This document shows, piece after piece, positions 26,580 through 36,196 of a stretch of DNA of 64,000 nt. The notes beneath the pieces were generated by a model. That model did no database searches. It had not been told where the DNA came from and saw only the letters and a program-made list of their open reading frames with translations. The translations under genes were made by a program, and so were the position numbers. Position 1 is the stretch's first letter; each line of letters starts with the position of its first letter. The DNA is from Paucibacter sp. TC2R-5 (GTDB lineage: Bacteria > Pseudomonadota > Gammaproteobacteria > Burkholderiales > Burkholderiaceae_C), in contig NZ_JAJIRQ010000006.1 of NCBI RefSeq assembly GCF_025717605.1, forward strand, positions 192,015 to 256,014, read 5' to 3'.

Positions 26580-28571
26580 ATGTCCTCTGCCCTATCCCTC
26601 TCCTCTTTGCTGAACGAAGTACGGCTCGAAACGCCGCCGCTGAGCCGCGATTTGCAGGCCACCATCCAAAGCGAGTTGGACGCCAGGGCCAAGCATTTCC
26701 ATTTGCTTGAAGGCTGGCGCCGCATGCGCGGCCGTTTCGCCACCGATTTCGTCGACGCTTTACTGCCCTTGCTGCAGGCCGCCGAGCGGGGCGAAGACCC
26801 CTTGCAGCGCCGCTCGGCCAGCCTGGATGCACTCAGCCTGGTCGACGAGCGTCAGGCTTTGCAGGATGTCGCCGTCGCCCATGTCATTCAGGCCGCCGAG
26901 GATCGCAGCGGCCCAGAGCTGCACCAACTCAGCAACTTCTTCGCCGCCTTGCGTGGCACGGCGCGGGCCCGCAAAAACGAAAACCCGGTGCGCGTCGCCC
27001 TTTTTGCGCAGGCCTTGTTGGTCGCCCTGTCGAGCATCGAGTTGGAGCCGCAGCAGCGCTATGAGCTGATGCGTGTCGCCGCCACGCCGCTGGCGCTAGG
27101 CTTGCACCGCATTTATGCGGCGCTATGCGCCAAGCTACGGGCCGCCGACGTCAGCCATATGGTGTCCAGCCATGCCGCGCGGGCACAGGACTACGACATT
27201 GCCCAGCGCATGGCGCAAGGGCGCCGAAATACCGAGCCTGCCACCTTGGACGGCCTGGCCCGCCGCGTCCAAGAACACAATAGCCGTGCGCCCAGGAATG
27301 GGGCGGACAGCACGGTAGCGCCGGTCTTCAAGGCCGATCAAAGCCCCGATATGCTGAGCCGTCTGTATGAGCAGATTCTGGCCGACACACGTTTGCTGCC
27401 GCCCCTGAAAGCCTTGCTGGCGCGGCTGCAGGTGGCCGTCGTACGCCTGGCTCGCCACGACAACAGCCTGCTGCATAAGCAAGACCACCCCACCTGGGCC
27501 TTGCTCAACCGCGTGGCCGCTCATGGCATGGCATTCGAGCGTGCCGATGACGAACAGTTGCAGGCCTTTCTACGCCTGATGACGACCGAGATTCAAGTCT
27601 TGATCGACGCAGCGCGGCCCACTGCGGTGCAGTTTGAGCAAGTGCTGGGCCGGGTGGAGCACCACTTGAGCAGCCAAGCGCAAGAGCGCAGCAAGCGCAA
27701 CGCGCAGGCCTTGGCCTCCCTGGAGCGCGAGCAAATGCGCCCGCAATGGCGGCAATTGCTGGGGGAGCAAATCAAAGCCCAAACGGCCGATGCTCCCTTA
27801 GGTCCAAAGCTGCGACAGTTTTTGCATTCAACTTGGGTCGATGTGATCGTGCAGGCCATGGTGCTGCATGGTCAGACCTCGGCGCAGGCCTTGGCGCACA
27901 TCGAATGGGTTGATCATCTGCTGGAAAGCCTGCAGCAGCCCTCCGATGAGGCAGCGCGCGAGCGTTTGCGCCAAAGCCTGCCCGGCCTGATTGATGCATT
28001 GCGCGAGGGCTGCGACAGCGTCGCTCTGCATGCCGACCAGCGCGAACAAGTGCTGCGGGAGTTGATGTTGCAGCATGGCCGCCTCCTGCGCGGACTACCG
28101 GCCTTGCTGACCCCGATCGATGGGCCGGCCGCCGTCACCGCCAAAGCAGAGCCCAGCCCAGAGGAATTGCTGGAACGTTTGTTGAACGAGCGCGAAAGCG
28201 AGCTGCCCGAGCATTGGGCACATGCAAAAGTCGACCGAGGGCAGTTGCCGACCGTGCCTATGCAGCTCTTTGAGCAACATGATCACGATGCCTCGGCGGC
28301 AGCGGTCTCCAACTGGATGTCACGCCAGCGGGTGGGCGGCTGGTATCACTTATTCATCCAAAGCGAATGGATGACGGCTCAGCTTGCCTGGATCAGTGAC
28401 AAAGAGCAGTTCTACCTCTTCATCGGCCAAAACACCGAGCAACGCCACACCATCACGCGCGGGGCGCTAGAACGCTTGCTGGCCAATGGTTTGATCACCG
28501 CCCTGGACGACGACAACCTCGTCCAGCATGCGGTGGACACCTTGATGCAGGATCTTCAGCTCGGCGCCTAA
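26580..28571 (+). CDS. DUF1631 family protein
   Basis: This 663-residue cytoplasmic protein is restricted mainly to beta- and gammaproteobacteria. It is helix-rich, begins LSSLLNEVRLETPPLSRDL, and ends with a small PilZ-like beta domain containing GGWYHLFIQSEWMTAQLAWI, the typical C-terminus of DUF1631 proteins. The function is unproven; the PilZ-like part suggests a possible link to cyclic-di-GMP or surface behaviour. It stands alone between the groESL terminator and the convergent engB. Confidence 0.82.
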   Translation: MSSALSLSSLLNEVRLETPPLSRDLQATIQSELDARAKHFHLLEGWRRMRGRFATDFVDALLPLLQAAERGEDPLQRRSASLDALSLVDERQALQDVAVAHVIQAAEDRSGPELHQLSNFFAALRGTARARKNENPVRVALFAQALLVALSSIELEPQQRYELMRVAATPLALGLHRIYAALCAKLRAADVSHMVSSHAARAQDYDIAQRMAQGRRNTEPATLDGLARRVQEHNSRAPRNGADSTVAPVFKADQSPDMLSRLYEQILADTRLLPPLKALLARLQVAVVRLARHDNSLLHKQDHPTWALLNRVAAHGMAFERADDEQLQAFLRLMTTEIQVLIDAARPTAVQFEQVLGRVEHHLSSQAQERSKRNAQALASLEREQMRPQWRQLLGEQIKAQTADAPLGPKLRQFLHSTWVDVIVQAMVLHGQTSAQALAHIEWVDHLLESLQQPSDEAARERLRQSLPGLIDALREGCDSVALHADQREQVLRELMLQHGRLLRGLPALLTPIDGPAAVTAKAEPSPEELLERLLNERESELPEHWAHAKVDRGQLPTVPMQLFEQHDHDASAAAVSNWMSRQRVGGWYHLFIQSEWMTAQLAWISDKEQFYLFIGQNTEQRHTITRGALERLLANGLITALDDDNLVQHAVDTLMQDLQLGA

Positions 28572-28579
28572 CTGATGAA

Positions 28580-29335
28580 TTACGCAGCGCCGTCAGCTTG
28601 ACCGGCGCCATCGGCAATCTCAGCCGCGGAGGTCTTGGGCAGTGGATGGACCCAAGCATGCAGGATCTGCGCGGCCTTGCCGACGCCTTGCTTTTTCAGC
28701 GCCGAGAACAGCATCACCGTGATATCCGACTCCGCACTGGCGTTCTCGGCCAAGAAAGCCCGCGTGCCGAACAGCGCCGCATCGGCATCTTTGCGGTTGA
28801 GCTTGTCGGATTTGGTCAGCAAGACCAGCAACTTGATCTCTCCGGTACTGACTCGCGGCGTCACGAATTCCAGCAACTGCTTGTCAAGATCGGTCATGCC
28901 CAAACGCGAATCCACCATCAGCACCACGCCCGACAGTGAACGGCGCACCTCCAGATAGTCCGCCATCACCTTTTGCCAGCGGAGCTTGGCCGAGCGTGCC
29001 ACCGCCGCGTAGCCATAGCCGGGCAAGTCGGCAAACCACGCGTCGGCGGCGTCTTTGGGGCCGAGTTCGAACAAATTGATATGCTGCGTGCGGCCCGGCG
29101 TTTTGGACGCAAACGCCAGCCGTTTTTGCTGCGCCAAGGTATTGATCGCGGTGGACTTGCCGGCGTTGGAGCGCCCCACGAAGGCGATTTCGGGCAACTC
29201 ATTGGCCTGCAAATGCACCAACTCGCTGGCGGTGGTCAGAAAACGGGCCGTATGGGTCCAGCCCAACGCCACTTTTTCCGTTGGAGTTGTCTCAATTTGC
29301 GCAGAATGCTGCGACACAGGAGTGGTGTTGGTCAT
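28580..29335 (-). CDS. engB: Ribosome biogenesis GTPase EngB/YsxC
   Basis: This 251-residue essential GTPase acts in large ribosomal subunit assembly. The GTPase motifs are clear: G1 GRSNAGKST (residues 53-61), G3 DLPGYGYA and G4 LTKSDK. The C-terminal TVMLFSALKKQGV carries the G5 SA motif. It is slightly longer than usual, with a variable N-terminal tail and a polar C-terminal tail (EIADGAGQADGAA). Divergent from the cytochrome c4 gene at 29404, leaving 68 bases for both promoters. The same neighbourhood is common in Burkholderiales. Confidence 0.96.
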   Translation of the reverse strand: MTNTTPVSQHSAQIETTPTEKVALGWTHTARFLTTASELVHLQANELPEIAFVGRSNAGKSTAINTLAQQKRLAFASKTPGRTQHINLFELGPKDAADAWFADLPGYGYAAVARSAKLRWQKVMADYLEVRRSLSGVVLMVDSRLGMTDLDKQLLEFVTPRVSTGEIKLLVLLTKSDKLNRKDADAALFGTRAFLAENASAESDITVMLFSALKKQGVGKAAQILHAWVHPLPKTSAAEIADGAGQADGAA

Positions 29336-29403
29336 GGATTGTTCTGGCTGAATGGATTGCCATTGTAAAATCTTAAAGTTGCGCTTACCGAATCTATAAA
29401 TTC

Positions 29404-30033
29404 ATGACTAAGACTGCCGCTTTTCTGACTTCTGGCCTTTTGGGCCTTTTGCTTGCTTCCGCCGCTGTTGCGAACGAGGCCGTTGCGCCCGCCAAGCCAG
29501 ATCTGGTCAAGGGTCAAGCGACCTCGACTCAAGTCTGTGCCGCCTGCCATACGGCCGACGGCTCACGCGGCAGCCCTGCCAACCCGATCTTGCAGGGTCA
29601 GCACCCGCAGTACCTGGTCAAGCAATTGACCGAGTTCAAGACGGGCCAGCGTAGGAACGCTGTCATGCAAGGCATGGCCGCCACGCTGTCTGAAGAAGAC
29701 ATGCGCAACGTCGCCGCCTTCTACGCCTCCAAGCAAGCCAAACCCGGTTTCTCCAAGAACGCTGGCTTGGTGTCGCTGGGTGAACGCATCTACCGTGGCG
29801 GCATTGCCGATCGCCAGATCCCTGCTTGCGCCGCCTGCCACAGCCCGAACGGCGCCGGCATTCCGGCCCAGTACCCCCGCTTGGCCGGTCAGCACAGTGA
29901 CTACACCGAACTGCAGCTGAATGCCTTCCGCTCCGGCACCCGTGCCAACAGCCTGCAAATGAACGGCGTCGCGGCAAAGATGAATGACCGCGAAATTAAG
30001 GCCGTGTCGGACTACATCGCCGGCCTGCGCTAA
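29404..30033 (+). CDS. Cytochrome c4, dihaem periplasmic electron carrier
   Basis: This 209-residue protein has a Sec signal peptide (MTKTAAFLTSGLLGLLLASAA, residues 1-21) and two haem-binding motifs, CAACHTADG and CAACHSPNG, each in a homologous half with a later axial Met (RRNAVMQGM and ANSLQMNGV). It carries electrons between the bc1 complex and terminal oxidases in the periplasm. A terminator at 30088-30120 separates it from resB, whose product helps attach its haems. Confidence 0.95.
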   Translation: MTKTAAFLTSGLLGLLLASAAVANEAVAPAKPDLVKGQATSTQVCAACHTADGSRGSPANPILQGQHPQYLVKQLTEFKTGQRRNAVMQGMAATLSEEDMRNVAAFYASKQAKPGFSKNAGLVSLGERIYRGGIADRQIPACAACHSPNGAGIPAQYPRLAGQHSDYTELQLNAFRSGTRANSLQMNGVAAKMNDREIKAVSDYIAGLR

Positions 30034-30087
30034 AGCAAATTTCGGCACTCGTCATAGGGCCGATCCGCTGACAAGTTTTAAATCTGC

Positions 30088-30120
30088 AAAAGGCCGGTGA
30101 ATCTCACCGGTCTTTTTTTT
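30088..30120 (+). terminator. Intrinsic terminator after cytochrome c4
   Basis: CCGGTGA (30094-30100) and TCACCGG (30104-30110) form the stem, followed by eight T residues at 30113-30120. A longer resB start at a GTG inside this stem is therefore unlikely. Confidence 0.92.
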
Positions 30121-30141
30121 GCTCGCACCGCAACGCAACCC

Positions 30142-32313
30142 ATGTCAATTGACACTGTCCCCATGAGTGAGTCCCCGAGCGCCCCTGCAAACAGGCCCCG
30201 CAACAGCATCGGCAGTGATCTGCTCGACCTGCTGTCATCGATGCGTTTTGCGATCGCGCTACTGACGGTCATTTGCATTGCCTCCACCATTGGTACGGTC
30301 GTCAAACAGCGCGAGCCGCTGAACAACTATGTCAATCAGTTTGGTCCATTTTGGGCCGAGGTGTTCGGCAAGTTCGACCTCTACACGGTTTATGGTGCTT
30401 GGTGGTTTTTGCTGATCCTGGCCTTTTTGGTCACATCGACCAGTTTGTGCATCGCGCGCAACGCGCCAAAGATTTTTCATGATCTGAAGAATTTCAAAGA
30501 GTCTGTGCGCGAGCAGTCGCTGCAGTCCTTCCACCACAAGGCGCTAGGACACATCGCCACCGGCCCCGAGTTAGCCCTGAGCCAGGTCACCGCTTACCTC
30601 AGCGCCGAAGGCTGGAAGGCGCGCGTACAGGTGCGCGACAAGGGCGTGATGGTCGCGGCGCGCAAGGGCGCTGCCAACAAACTAGGCTATCTGGCCGCTC
30701 ATTCATCCATTGTGCTGATTTGCCTGGGCGGCCTGCTCGACGGGGATTTGCTGGTGCGGGCGCTGATGTGGGCGCAAAACAAAACCATCTACCAAGGCGG
30801 CGGCTTGATCAGCGAGGTCAAGCCCGAACACCGCTTGCCGACCAACAACCCGAGTTTTCGCGGCAACCTGATGGTGCCCGAAGGTGGCCGCGCCGCAACG
30901 GCGATTTTGAGCATGCCCAACGGCGTGGTGCTGCAGGACCTGCCCTTCGATGTAGAGCTGCAAAAGTTCATCGTTGAGTATTACGAAACCGGCATGCCCA
31001 AGCTGTTTGCCAGCGAGATCAGCATCCGCGACCACGAAACCGGCGCCATCACTCAAGCCAAGGTCAAGGTCAATGAGCCCGCCTTTCACCGTGGCATCGC
31101 GATCTACCAAAGCAGCTTCGAAGACGGCGGCTCCGACCTGAAGATGATTGCCCGCCCCATGGGCAAGGCCGGCAGCAACATCAGCAGCAACGCGGCCAAG
31201 CCCTTCACGATCGAAGGCCGGGTTGGCGGCAGCACCGAGCTGAAAAGTGATGAGCAGACCTTGAAGCTGGAGTTTGCCGGGCTGCGCGTCATCAACGTCG
31301 AAAACCTAGGCGGAGCGCCGACTGCAGGCGGCACCGATGTACGCAAGGTGGATCTGGTCAACTCGTTGCAAAGCCACCTGGGCAGTGGCGCCAAGACCCG
31401 CACCGACAAAGAGCTGCGCAATGTCGGCCCCTCGTTCAGCTACCGGCTGCGCGACGCATCCGGCCAAGCGCGCGAGTACAACAACTATATGGTGCCGGTG
31501 GAGTTGGACGGGCAACGCGTCTTCTTGGCCGGCGTGCGTGAATCGACCTCCGAGACCTTCCGCTACCTGCGCATCCCGGCCGATGACAAAATGAGCATGG
31601 ACGGTTGGCTGCAATTGCGCCAGGCCTTGCTGGACCCCGCCGAGCGCGAACGCGCCGCCAAACGCTATGCCGAGGCCGCCACGCCGACTGACAAGCCGCA
31701 AATGACGCCGCAGCTGCAAGCCACCGCGCGGCGTGCCTTGGCGCTGTTTGCCGGCGCAGAAGGCGTCAAAGCAGACAATAAATCCGGTGCAAATCTACCC
31801 GGCGGCTTGCCGGCCTTGTCGCAATTCATCGAGAGCGAAGTGCCCGAAGCGGAACGCCAGCGCGTCTCCGAAGTGCTGTTGCGCATCCTCAACGGCAGCT
31901 TGTTCGAACTCTACAAACAGAATCGACTGCAGGCCGGTTTGCCCGCTGCGCCTGCCGATGCTGCAACGCAAGCCTTTATGACGCAGTCGGTCTTGGCCTT
32001 GTCGGACAGCATGTTCTACCCGGCGCCAGTGCTCTTGCAGCTGGATGAGTTCAAACAAGTCCAGGCCAGCGTCTTCCAGGTGACCCGCGCGCCGGGGCAA
32101 AAACTGGTCTATTTGGGCGCCATCCTGCTGATCATCGGCGTATTCGCTATGCTCTATGTCAGAGAGCGCCGCTTGTGGGTCTGGCTGGAGCCGGCACCCG
32201 GGCAAGGCGAGGCGACGCGGATCCGCATGGCCCTGTCCTGCAGCCGCGAGACCCCGGACACCGCGACCGAATTCACACAGCTCAAGCACGATATTTTGAA
32301 AGACAGCGTATGA
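30142..32313 (+). CDS. resB: ResB/Ccs1 cytochrome c biogenesis protein
   Basis: This 723-residue inner-membrane protein is one of the two parts of the system II haem-delivery complex that attaches haem to apocytochromes c in the periplasm. The N-terminal half has membrane segments (for example MRFAIALLTVICIASTIGTV and WWFLLILAFLVTSTSLCIAR), followed by a large periplasmic domain and a last segment (LVYLGAILLIIGVFAMLYV) before the basic C-terminus. The ATG at 30142 is taken because the frame upstream lies in a terminator; MSESPS at 30163 is also possible. Its stop overlaps ccsA by four bases, so the pair is translationally coupled. Confidence 0.94.
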   Translation: MSIDTVPMSESPSAPANRPRNSIGSDLLDLLSSMRFAIALLTVICIASTIGTVVKQREPLNNYVNQFGPFWAEVFGKFDLYTVYGAWWFLLILAFLVTSTSLCIARNAPKIFHDLKNFKESVREQSLQSFHHKALGHIATGPELALSQVTAYLSAEGWKARVQVRDKGVMVAARKGAANKLGYLAAHSSIVLICLGGLLDGDLLVRALMWAQNKTIYQGGGLISEVKPEHRLPTNNPSFRGNLMVPEGGRAATAILSMPNGVVLQDLPFDVELQKFIVEYYETGMPKLFASEISIRDHETGAITQAKVKVNEPAFHRGIAIYQSSFEDGGSDLKMIARPMGKAGSNISSNAAKPFTIEGRVGGSTELKSDEQTLKLEFAGLRVINVENLGGAPTAGGTDVRKVDLVNSLQSHLGSGAKTRTDKELRNVGPSFSYRLRDASGQAREYNNYMVPVELDGQRVFLAGVRESTSETFRYLRIPADDKMSMDGWLQLRQALLDPAERERAAKRYAEAATPTDKPQMTPQLQATARRALALFAGAEGVKADNKSGANLPGGLPALSQFIESEVPEAERQRVSEVLLRILNGSLFELYKQNRLQAGLPAAPADAATQAFMTQSVLALSDSMFYPAPVLLQLDEFKQVQASVFQVTRAPGQKLVYLGAILLIIGVFAMLYVRERRLWVWLEPAPGQGEATRIRMALSCSRETPDTATEFTQLKHDILKDSV

Positions 32314-33689
32314 ACAGCGCCACCCACCCGGCCGCCAACGGCCTAAAGCTCCAAGCACCGGGCGCACGCGGCCCGCTCGGCAGCCGTGATGTTTTCGACT
32401 GGCTGTTTGCCGCGCTGATCATCGCAGGCGGGCTGTTTGCCTTCACACGCTATGGCGCGTCGATGGATGTGTATGAAAAAGGCATCCTGATCTTCGCAAT
32501 GCCGGCCTTGATCGCGCTGGGCTGGTTCTGGCGGCCGCTGCGCTTGTTGGTGGTCTTGGCCGGTGCGACCAGCCTGCTGGCGATCAATCTTTATGGTCAA
32601 CACACGGACGCTTTCGGCGCCGACTTGGCCGCTGCCGACAAGGTCTTCTGGCTCAAGTACATGCTCTCCAGCCAAAGCGCCATTCTGTGGATGAGCTTGC
32701 TGTTTTTCATGAGCACCTTGTTCTATTGGGGTGGCTTCTTCGCCAAGACGGGCGAGACCAGTGCGGCCGAAGCGATTGGCTCCAAGCTGGCCTGGGGCGC
32801 TGTTTTTATGGCGCTGGTGGGCACCATGGTGCGCTGGTTCGAGAGCCATCAGATCGCTCCCGATATCGGCCATATCCCGGTCAGCAATCTCTACGAAGTC
32901 TTCGTGCTGTTTTGCTGGATGACGGCGCTGTTCTACCTCTATTACGAAGCCCGGTTCAAGACCCGCTCACTGGGCGCCTATGTGCTGCTGGTGATCAGCG
33001 CAGCGGTCAGCTTCTTGCTTTGGTACACCGTGGCGCGCGAGGCGCATGAGATTCAACCGCTGGTGCCTGCGCTGCAAAGCTGGTGGATGAAGATCCACGT
33101 GCCCGCCAATTTCGTCGGTTACGGCACTTTTGCCTTGGCGGCGATGGTAGCGCTGGCCTATCTGCTCAAGACCGCCTCACAGCGCGCGCTGTTGATAGGT
33201 TTGGTCGGCCTGCCGCTGGCCCTAATTGGCGCCATTCTGGCGGCGCGTTTCTTTGCTGCCGACCTGCCGCCAGAAACGATCCAAGGCCTGGACGGCTGGG
33301 CTCGCAAGATGGGCGGCTTGCTGGTGTTCTTCGGTCTATGTATTGCTTTTCGCACACCGCTCACCGCGCGCCTGCCGGCCCTGCCCATCCTTGAAGACTT
33401 GATGTACAAGGCGATTGCGCTGGGCTTTGCCTTCTTCACCATCGCCACAATTCTGGGCGCCTTCTGGGCGGCCGAGGCCTGGGGCGGCTACTGGAGCTGG
33501 GACCCGAAGGAAACCTGGGCGCTGATCGTCTGGCTCAACTATGCGGCCTGGCTGCATATGCGCTTGATGAAGGGCTTGCGCGGCATGGTGTCGGCCTGGT
33601 GGGCGCTGAGTGGCTTGGTCGTGACGACCTTTGCCTTCCTGGGCGTCAATATGTTCTTGTCGGGTCTGCACTCTTACGGCACGCTCTAA
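32310..33689 (+). CDS. ccsA: CcsA/CcsB haem-handling cytochrome c synthase subunit
   Basis: This 459-residue polytopic membrane protein carries the Trp-rich haem-binding signature GGYWSWDPKETWALIVWL at about residues 390-410, and several conserved His residues in nearby membrane helices. With ResB it exports haem and ligates it to CxxCH motifs such as those of the upstream cytochrome c4. An ATGA overlap with resB fixes the start at 32310. Naming varies between CcsA and CcsB in proteobacteria. Confidence 0.94.
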   Translation: MNSATHPAANGLKLQAPGARGPLGSRDVFDWLFAALIIAGGLFAFTRYGASMDVYEKGILIFAMPALIALGWFWRPLRLLVVLAGATSLLAINLYGQHTDAFGADLAAADKVFWLKYMLSSQSAILWMSLLFFMSTLFYWGGFFAKTGETSAAEAIGSKLAWGAVFMALVGTMVRWFESHQIAPDIGHIPVSNLYEVFVLFCWMTALFYLYYEARFKTRSLGAYVLLVISAAVSFLLWYTVAREAHEIQPLVPALQSWWMKIHVPANFVGYGTFALAAMVALAYLLKTASQRALLIGLVGLPLALIGAILAARFFAADLPPETIQGLDGWARKMGGLLVFFGLCIAFRTPLTARLPALPILEDLMYKAIALGFAFFTIATILGAFWAAEAWGGYWSWDPKETWALIVWLNYAAWLHMRLMKGLRGMVSAWWALSGLVVTTFAFLGVNMFLSGLHSYGTL

Positions 33690-33693
33690 GCCG

Positions 33694-34485
33694 ATGCCAA
33701 CACTGCTGCGCTTACTGGGTTTTTACCTTGTTCTGAGTGCGGCAGCCTGTGACAGCAGGGCCGACACGGTACGCATCGCCACCGGTGAGCTGCCACCCTA
33801 TGCGACAGAGTCGCGCCCCGACAAAGGCATCGCCTTGAGCATCGTGCGGCGCGCCTTCGAATTGGCGGGCCACAAGGCAGAGTTTTACTTTCAGCCCTGG
33901 TCGCGTGCACAGATGGAGACCAAGTCCGGCCTATGGGACGCTTCGGCGCACTGGGGCGCATCGGCCGAGCGGCGGCGCGACTTTTTGCTCAGCGACAACA
34001 TCCTGACCGAACAATGGCTGATCGTGCACCGCAAGAGCATCGCGCTGCAATGGACGCAGCCGCGTGATCTGCGCCCCTACACCCTGGGCGTGATACGCGA
34101 CTACACCTACACCCCCGAGTTCTGGGCCTTGATCCGCAGCAATGAGCTGCGCAGCGACAACACGCCCAACGATCTGGCCGGTTTGCGAAAAATGATACGC
34201 GGGCGCATCGACGCGATGCCGATGGAGCGCAACGTCGCTTGTGACCTGCTAACTCATAACTTCAGCGCTCAGGAGCGGGAAGAATTCGCGGCCCACCCGC
34301 GCTTGCTGACCGACAGCTTCAGCACTCACCTGATCTTGCCGCCACAGCAACCCCGCAGCGCTGCGCTGCTGGCCGACTTCAATCGCGGGCTCAAAGCACT
34401 GCGCGACAGTGGTGAGCATGCGCGGCTCTTGCAGACCGTGCAATGCCCGCCAAGCTGGGCCAATAGCGCCCTGCCCTTGCGCTGA
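33694..34485 (+). CDS. Periplasmic solute-binding protein, family 3-like
   Basis: This 263-residue protein begins MPTLLRLLGFYLVLSAAAC, with a signal peptide that could also be a lipobox (SAAAC). The mature part, TVRIATGELPPYAT and later RGRIDAMPMERNVA, has the two-lobed pattern of SBP_bac_3 proteins that bind amino acids or feed sensors. No transport permease or ATPase gene accompanies it, so it may be a lone sensor-type binding protein. It starts four bases after ccsA. Confidence 0.78.
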   Translation: MPTLLRLLGFYLVLSAAACDSRADTVRIATGELPPYATESRPDKGIALSIVRRAFELAGHKAEFYFQPWSRAQMETKSGLWDASAHWGASAERRRDFLLSDNILTEQWLIVHRKSIALQWTQPRDLRPYTLGVIRDYTYTPEFWALIRSNELRSDNTPNDLAGLRKMIRGRIDAMPMERNVACDLLTHNFSAQEREEFAAHPRLLTDSFSTHLILPPQQPRSAALLADFNRGLKALRDSGEHARLLQTVQCPPSWANSALPLR

Positions 34486-34571
34486 CGAGATTTCGTCAAA
34501 TCACGTAAGCTTTTGGCGATTGGCGCGACAGAAGATAAAGCCAGCGCCCACAACCGATTGAAAGTTGCCCC

Positions 34572-35552
34572 ATGTTCAGCAAAAGTCCGCTCATCTCCGC
34601 CTCGGAAATCACCCCGCAAGCCGCCTACGAGGATCGCCGCCAATGGCTGCGCCTGATGGCCAGCGGGGCAGCAGGCACAGCCTTGGCCAGTTGGGCCGGC
34701 CGCGAGGCTCTGGCGCAGGTACCAGGCGGCGGCAAACTGGCCAAGTTGCCGGGTGCGCGCAGCGCGGTGGCAGGTAGTTTGGTGATGGACAAGCCGACCA
34801 GCTACCAAGATGCCAGCACCTACAACAACTTCTATGAGTTTGGCACCGACAAGGCCGAACCGGCACGCACCGCCGGCTCGCTCAAGACTCGGCCCTGGAG
34901 CGTGAGCGTCGAGGGCGAAGTCGGCAAGCCCGGCGTATTCGACCTGGACAGCTTGCTCAAGCTCAGCCCCATGGAGGAGCGCGTCTATCGGCTGCGCTGC
35001 GTCGAAGGTTGGTCGATGGTCATTCCATGGGTCGGCTACTCCTTGGCCGAGCTGATCAAAAAGGTCGAGCCCACCTCCAAGGCCAAGTTCGTCGAATTCA
35101 CGACGCTGGCCGACAAATCCCAGATGCCGGGCCTGCGCGGCGGCTCGCTGGACTGGCCCTATGTCGAAGGCCTGCGCATCGACGAGGCCATGCATCCACT
35201 GACATTGCTGGCCTTCGGCATGTATGGCGAGGTCTTGCCGAATCAGAACGGCGCGCCGCTGCGCTTGGTCGTGCCCTGGAAGTACGGCTTCAAGTCTGCC
35301 AAATCCATCGTCAAGATCCGCTTCGTCGAGAAGCAACCGACCAGCAGCTGGACCAAGGCGGCGCAGCAAGAATATGGTTTCTATTCCAACGTCAACCCGC
35401 AGGTTGATCACCCACGCTGGAGCCAGGCGTCGGAGCGCCGCATCGGCGAAGACGGGCTGTTCGCCAAGAAGCGGCCGACGCTGATGTTCAACGGCTATGC
35501 CGACCAAGTCGCCTCGCTTTATGCAGGCATGGACCTGAAGCGCAACTTCTGA
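34572..35552 (+). CDS. msrP: MsrP, periplasmic methionine sulfoxide reductase molybdenum subunit
   Basis: This 326-residue protein has a twin-arginine signal ([14 protein letters not shown]) for folded export, and a molybdopterin-binding SUOX-type fold with the metal-ligand Cys in [10 protein letters not shown]. It reduces Met-O in oxidised periplasmic proteins, taking electrons from MsrQ encoded one base downstream. Conserved ends such as [13 protein letters not shown] and [11 protein letters not shown] are present. A standard length member of the family formerly called YedY. Confidence 0.96.
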   Translation: MFSKSPLISASEITPQAAYEDRRQWLRLMASGAAGTALASWAGREALAQVPGGGKLAKLPGARSAVAGSLVMDKPTSYQDASTYNNFYEFGTDKAEPARTAGSLKTRPWSVSVEGEVGKPGVFDLDSLLKLSPMEERVYRLRCVEGWSMVIPWVGYSLAELIKKVEPTSKAKFVEFTTLADKSQMPGLRGGSLDWPYVEGLRIDEAMHPLTLLAFGMYGEVLPNQNGAPLRLVVPWKYGFKSAKSIVKIRFVEKQPTSSWTKAAQQEYGFYSNVNPQVDHPRWSQASERRIGEDGLFAKKRPTLMFNGYADQVASLYAGMDLKRNF

Positions 35553-35553
35553 G

Positions 35554-36162
35554 ATGGCGCGGCGCTCGCTCTGGCTGCACCCCGCCGCCAAACCGCTGCT
35601 TTTTGCGCTGTGCCTGCTGCCCTTGCTTTATTTGATCTGGGCGGCGGCGGGCAATCAACTCGGCGCCAACCCGGCCGAGGCGCTGATACGCGGCCTGGGT
35701 GACTGGAGCTTGCGCGCGCTATGCCTGACGCTGGCTGTCACGCCCGCGCGCCAGCTGTTCAATCTGCCGGCCTTGGCGCGTTTTCGCCGCATGCTGGGTC
35801 TGTTCACCTTCTTTTACGCATCGCTGCATTTGCTGTCTTACGCCTGGCTGGACATGGGCTTGGTGCCGGCCGATATCGCCAAAGACATCGCCAAGCGGCC
35901 GTTTATTCTGATGGGCTTCACGGCCTGGATCTTGTTGCTGCCCTTGGCCGCCACCTCCTTCAACCGCGCCATCAAGGCCCTGGGCGCCAAGCGCTGGCAG
36001 ACCTTGCACAAGGCGGTCTACGCCGTCGCAGTGATAGGCATGCTGCACTTCATCTGGATGCGCGCGGGCAAGCAGAATTTTGGCGAGCCTTTGATTTATG
36101 GCCTGGTGCTGGCCGTGCTCATAGGCTGGCGCCTTCAAAGAGTTTGGCGCGGCCGGGGATAA
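35554..36162 (+). CDS. msrQ: MsrQ, haem b membrane partner of MsrP
   Basis: This 202-residue inner-membrane protein of the ferric-reductase-like family passes electrons from the quinone pool or a flavin reductase to MsrP. Six hydrophobic segments are visible, with the haem-ligand His residues in FFYASLHLLSY and the HFIWMR region. It begins one base after msrP and is surely coupled to it. Confidence 0.95.
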   Translation: MARRSLWLHPAAKPLLFALCLLPLLYLIWAAAGNQLGANPAEALIRGLGDWSLRALCLTLAVTPARQLFNLPALARFRRMLGLFTFFYASLHLLSYAWLDMGLVPADIAKDIAKRPFILMGFTAWILLLPLAATSFNRAIKALGAKRWQTLHKAVYAVAVIGMLHFIWMRAGKQNFGEPLIYGLVLAVLIGWRLQRVWRGRG

Positions 36163-36196
36163 TCGGGCAGTCACCTCCACGCCTTCGCCCCTCGAC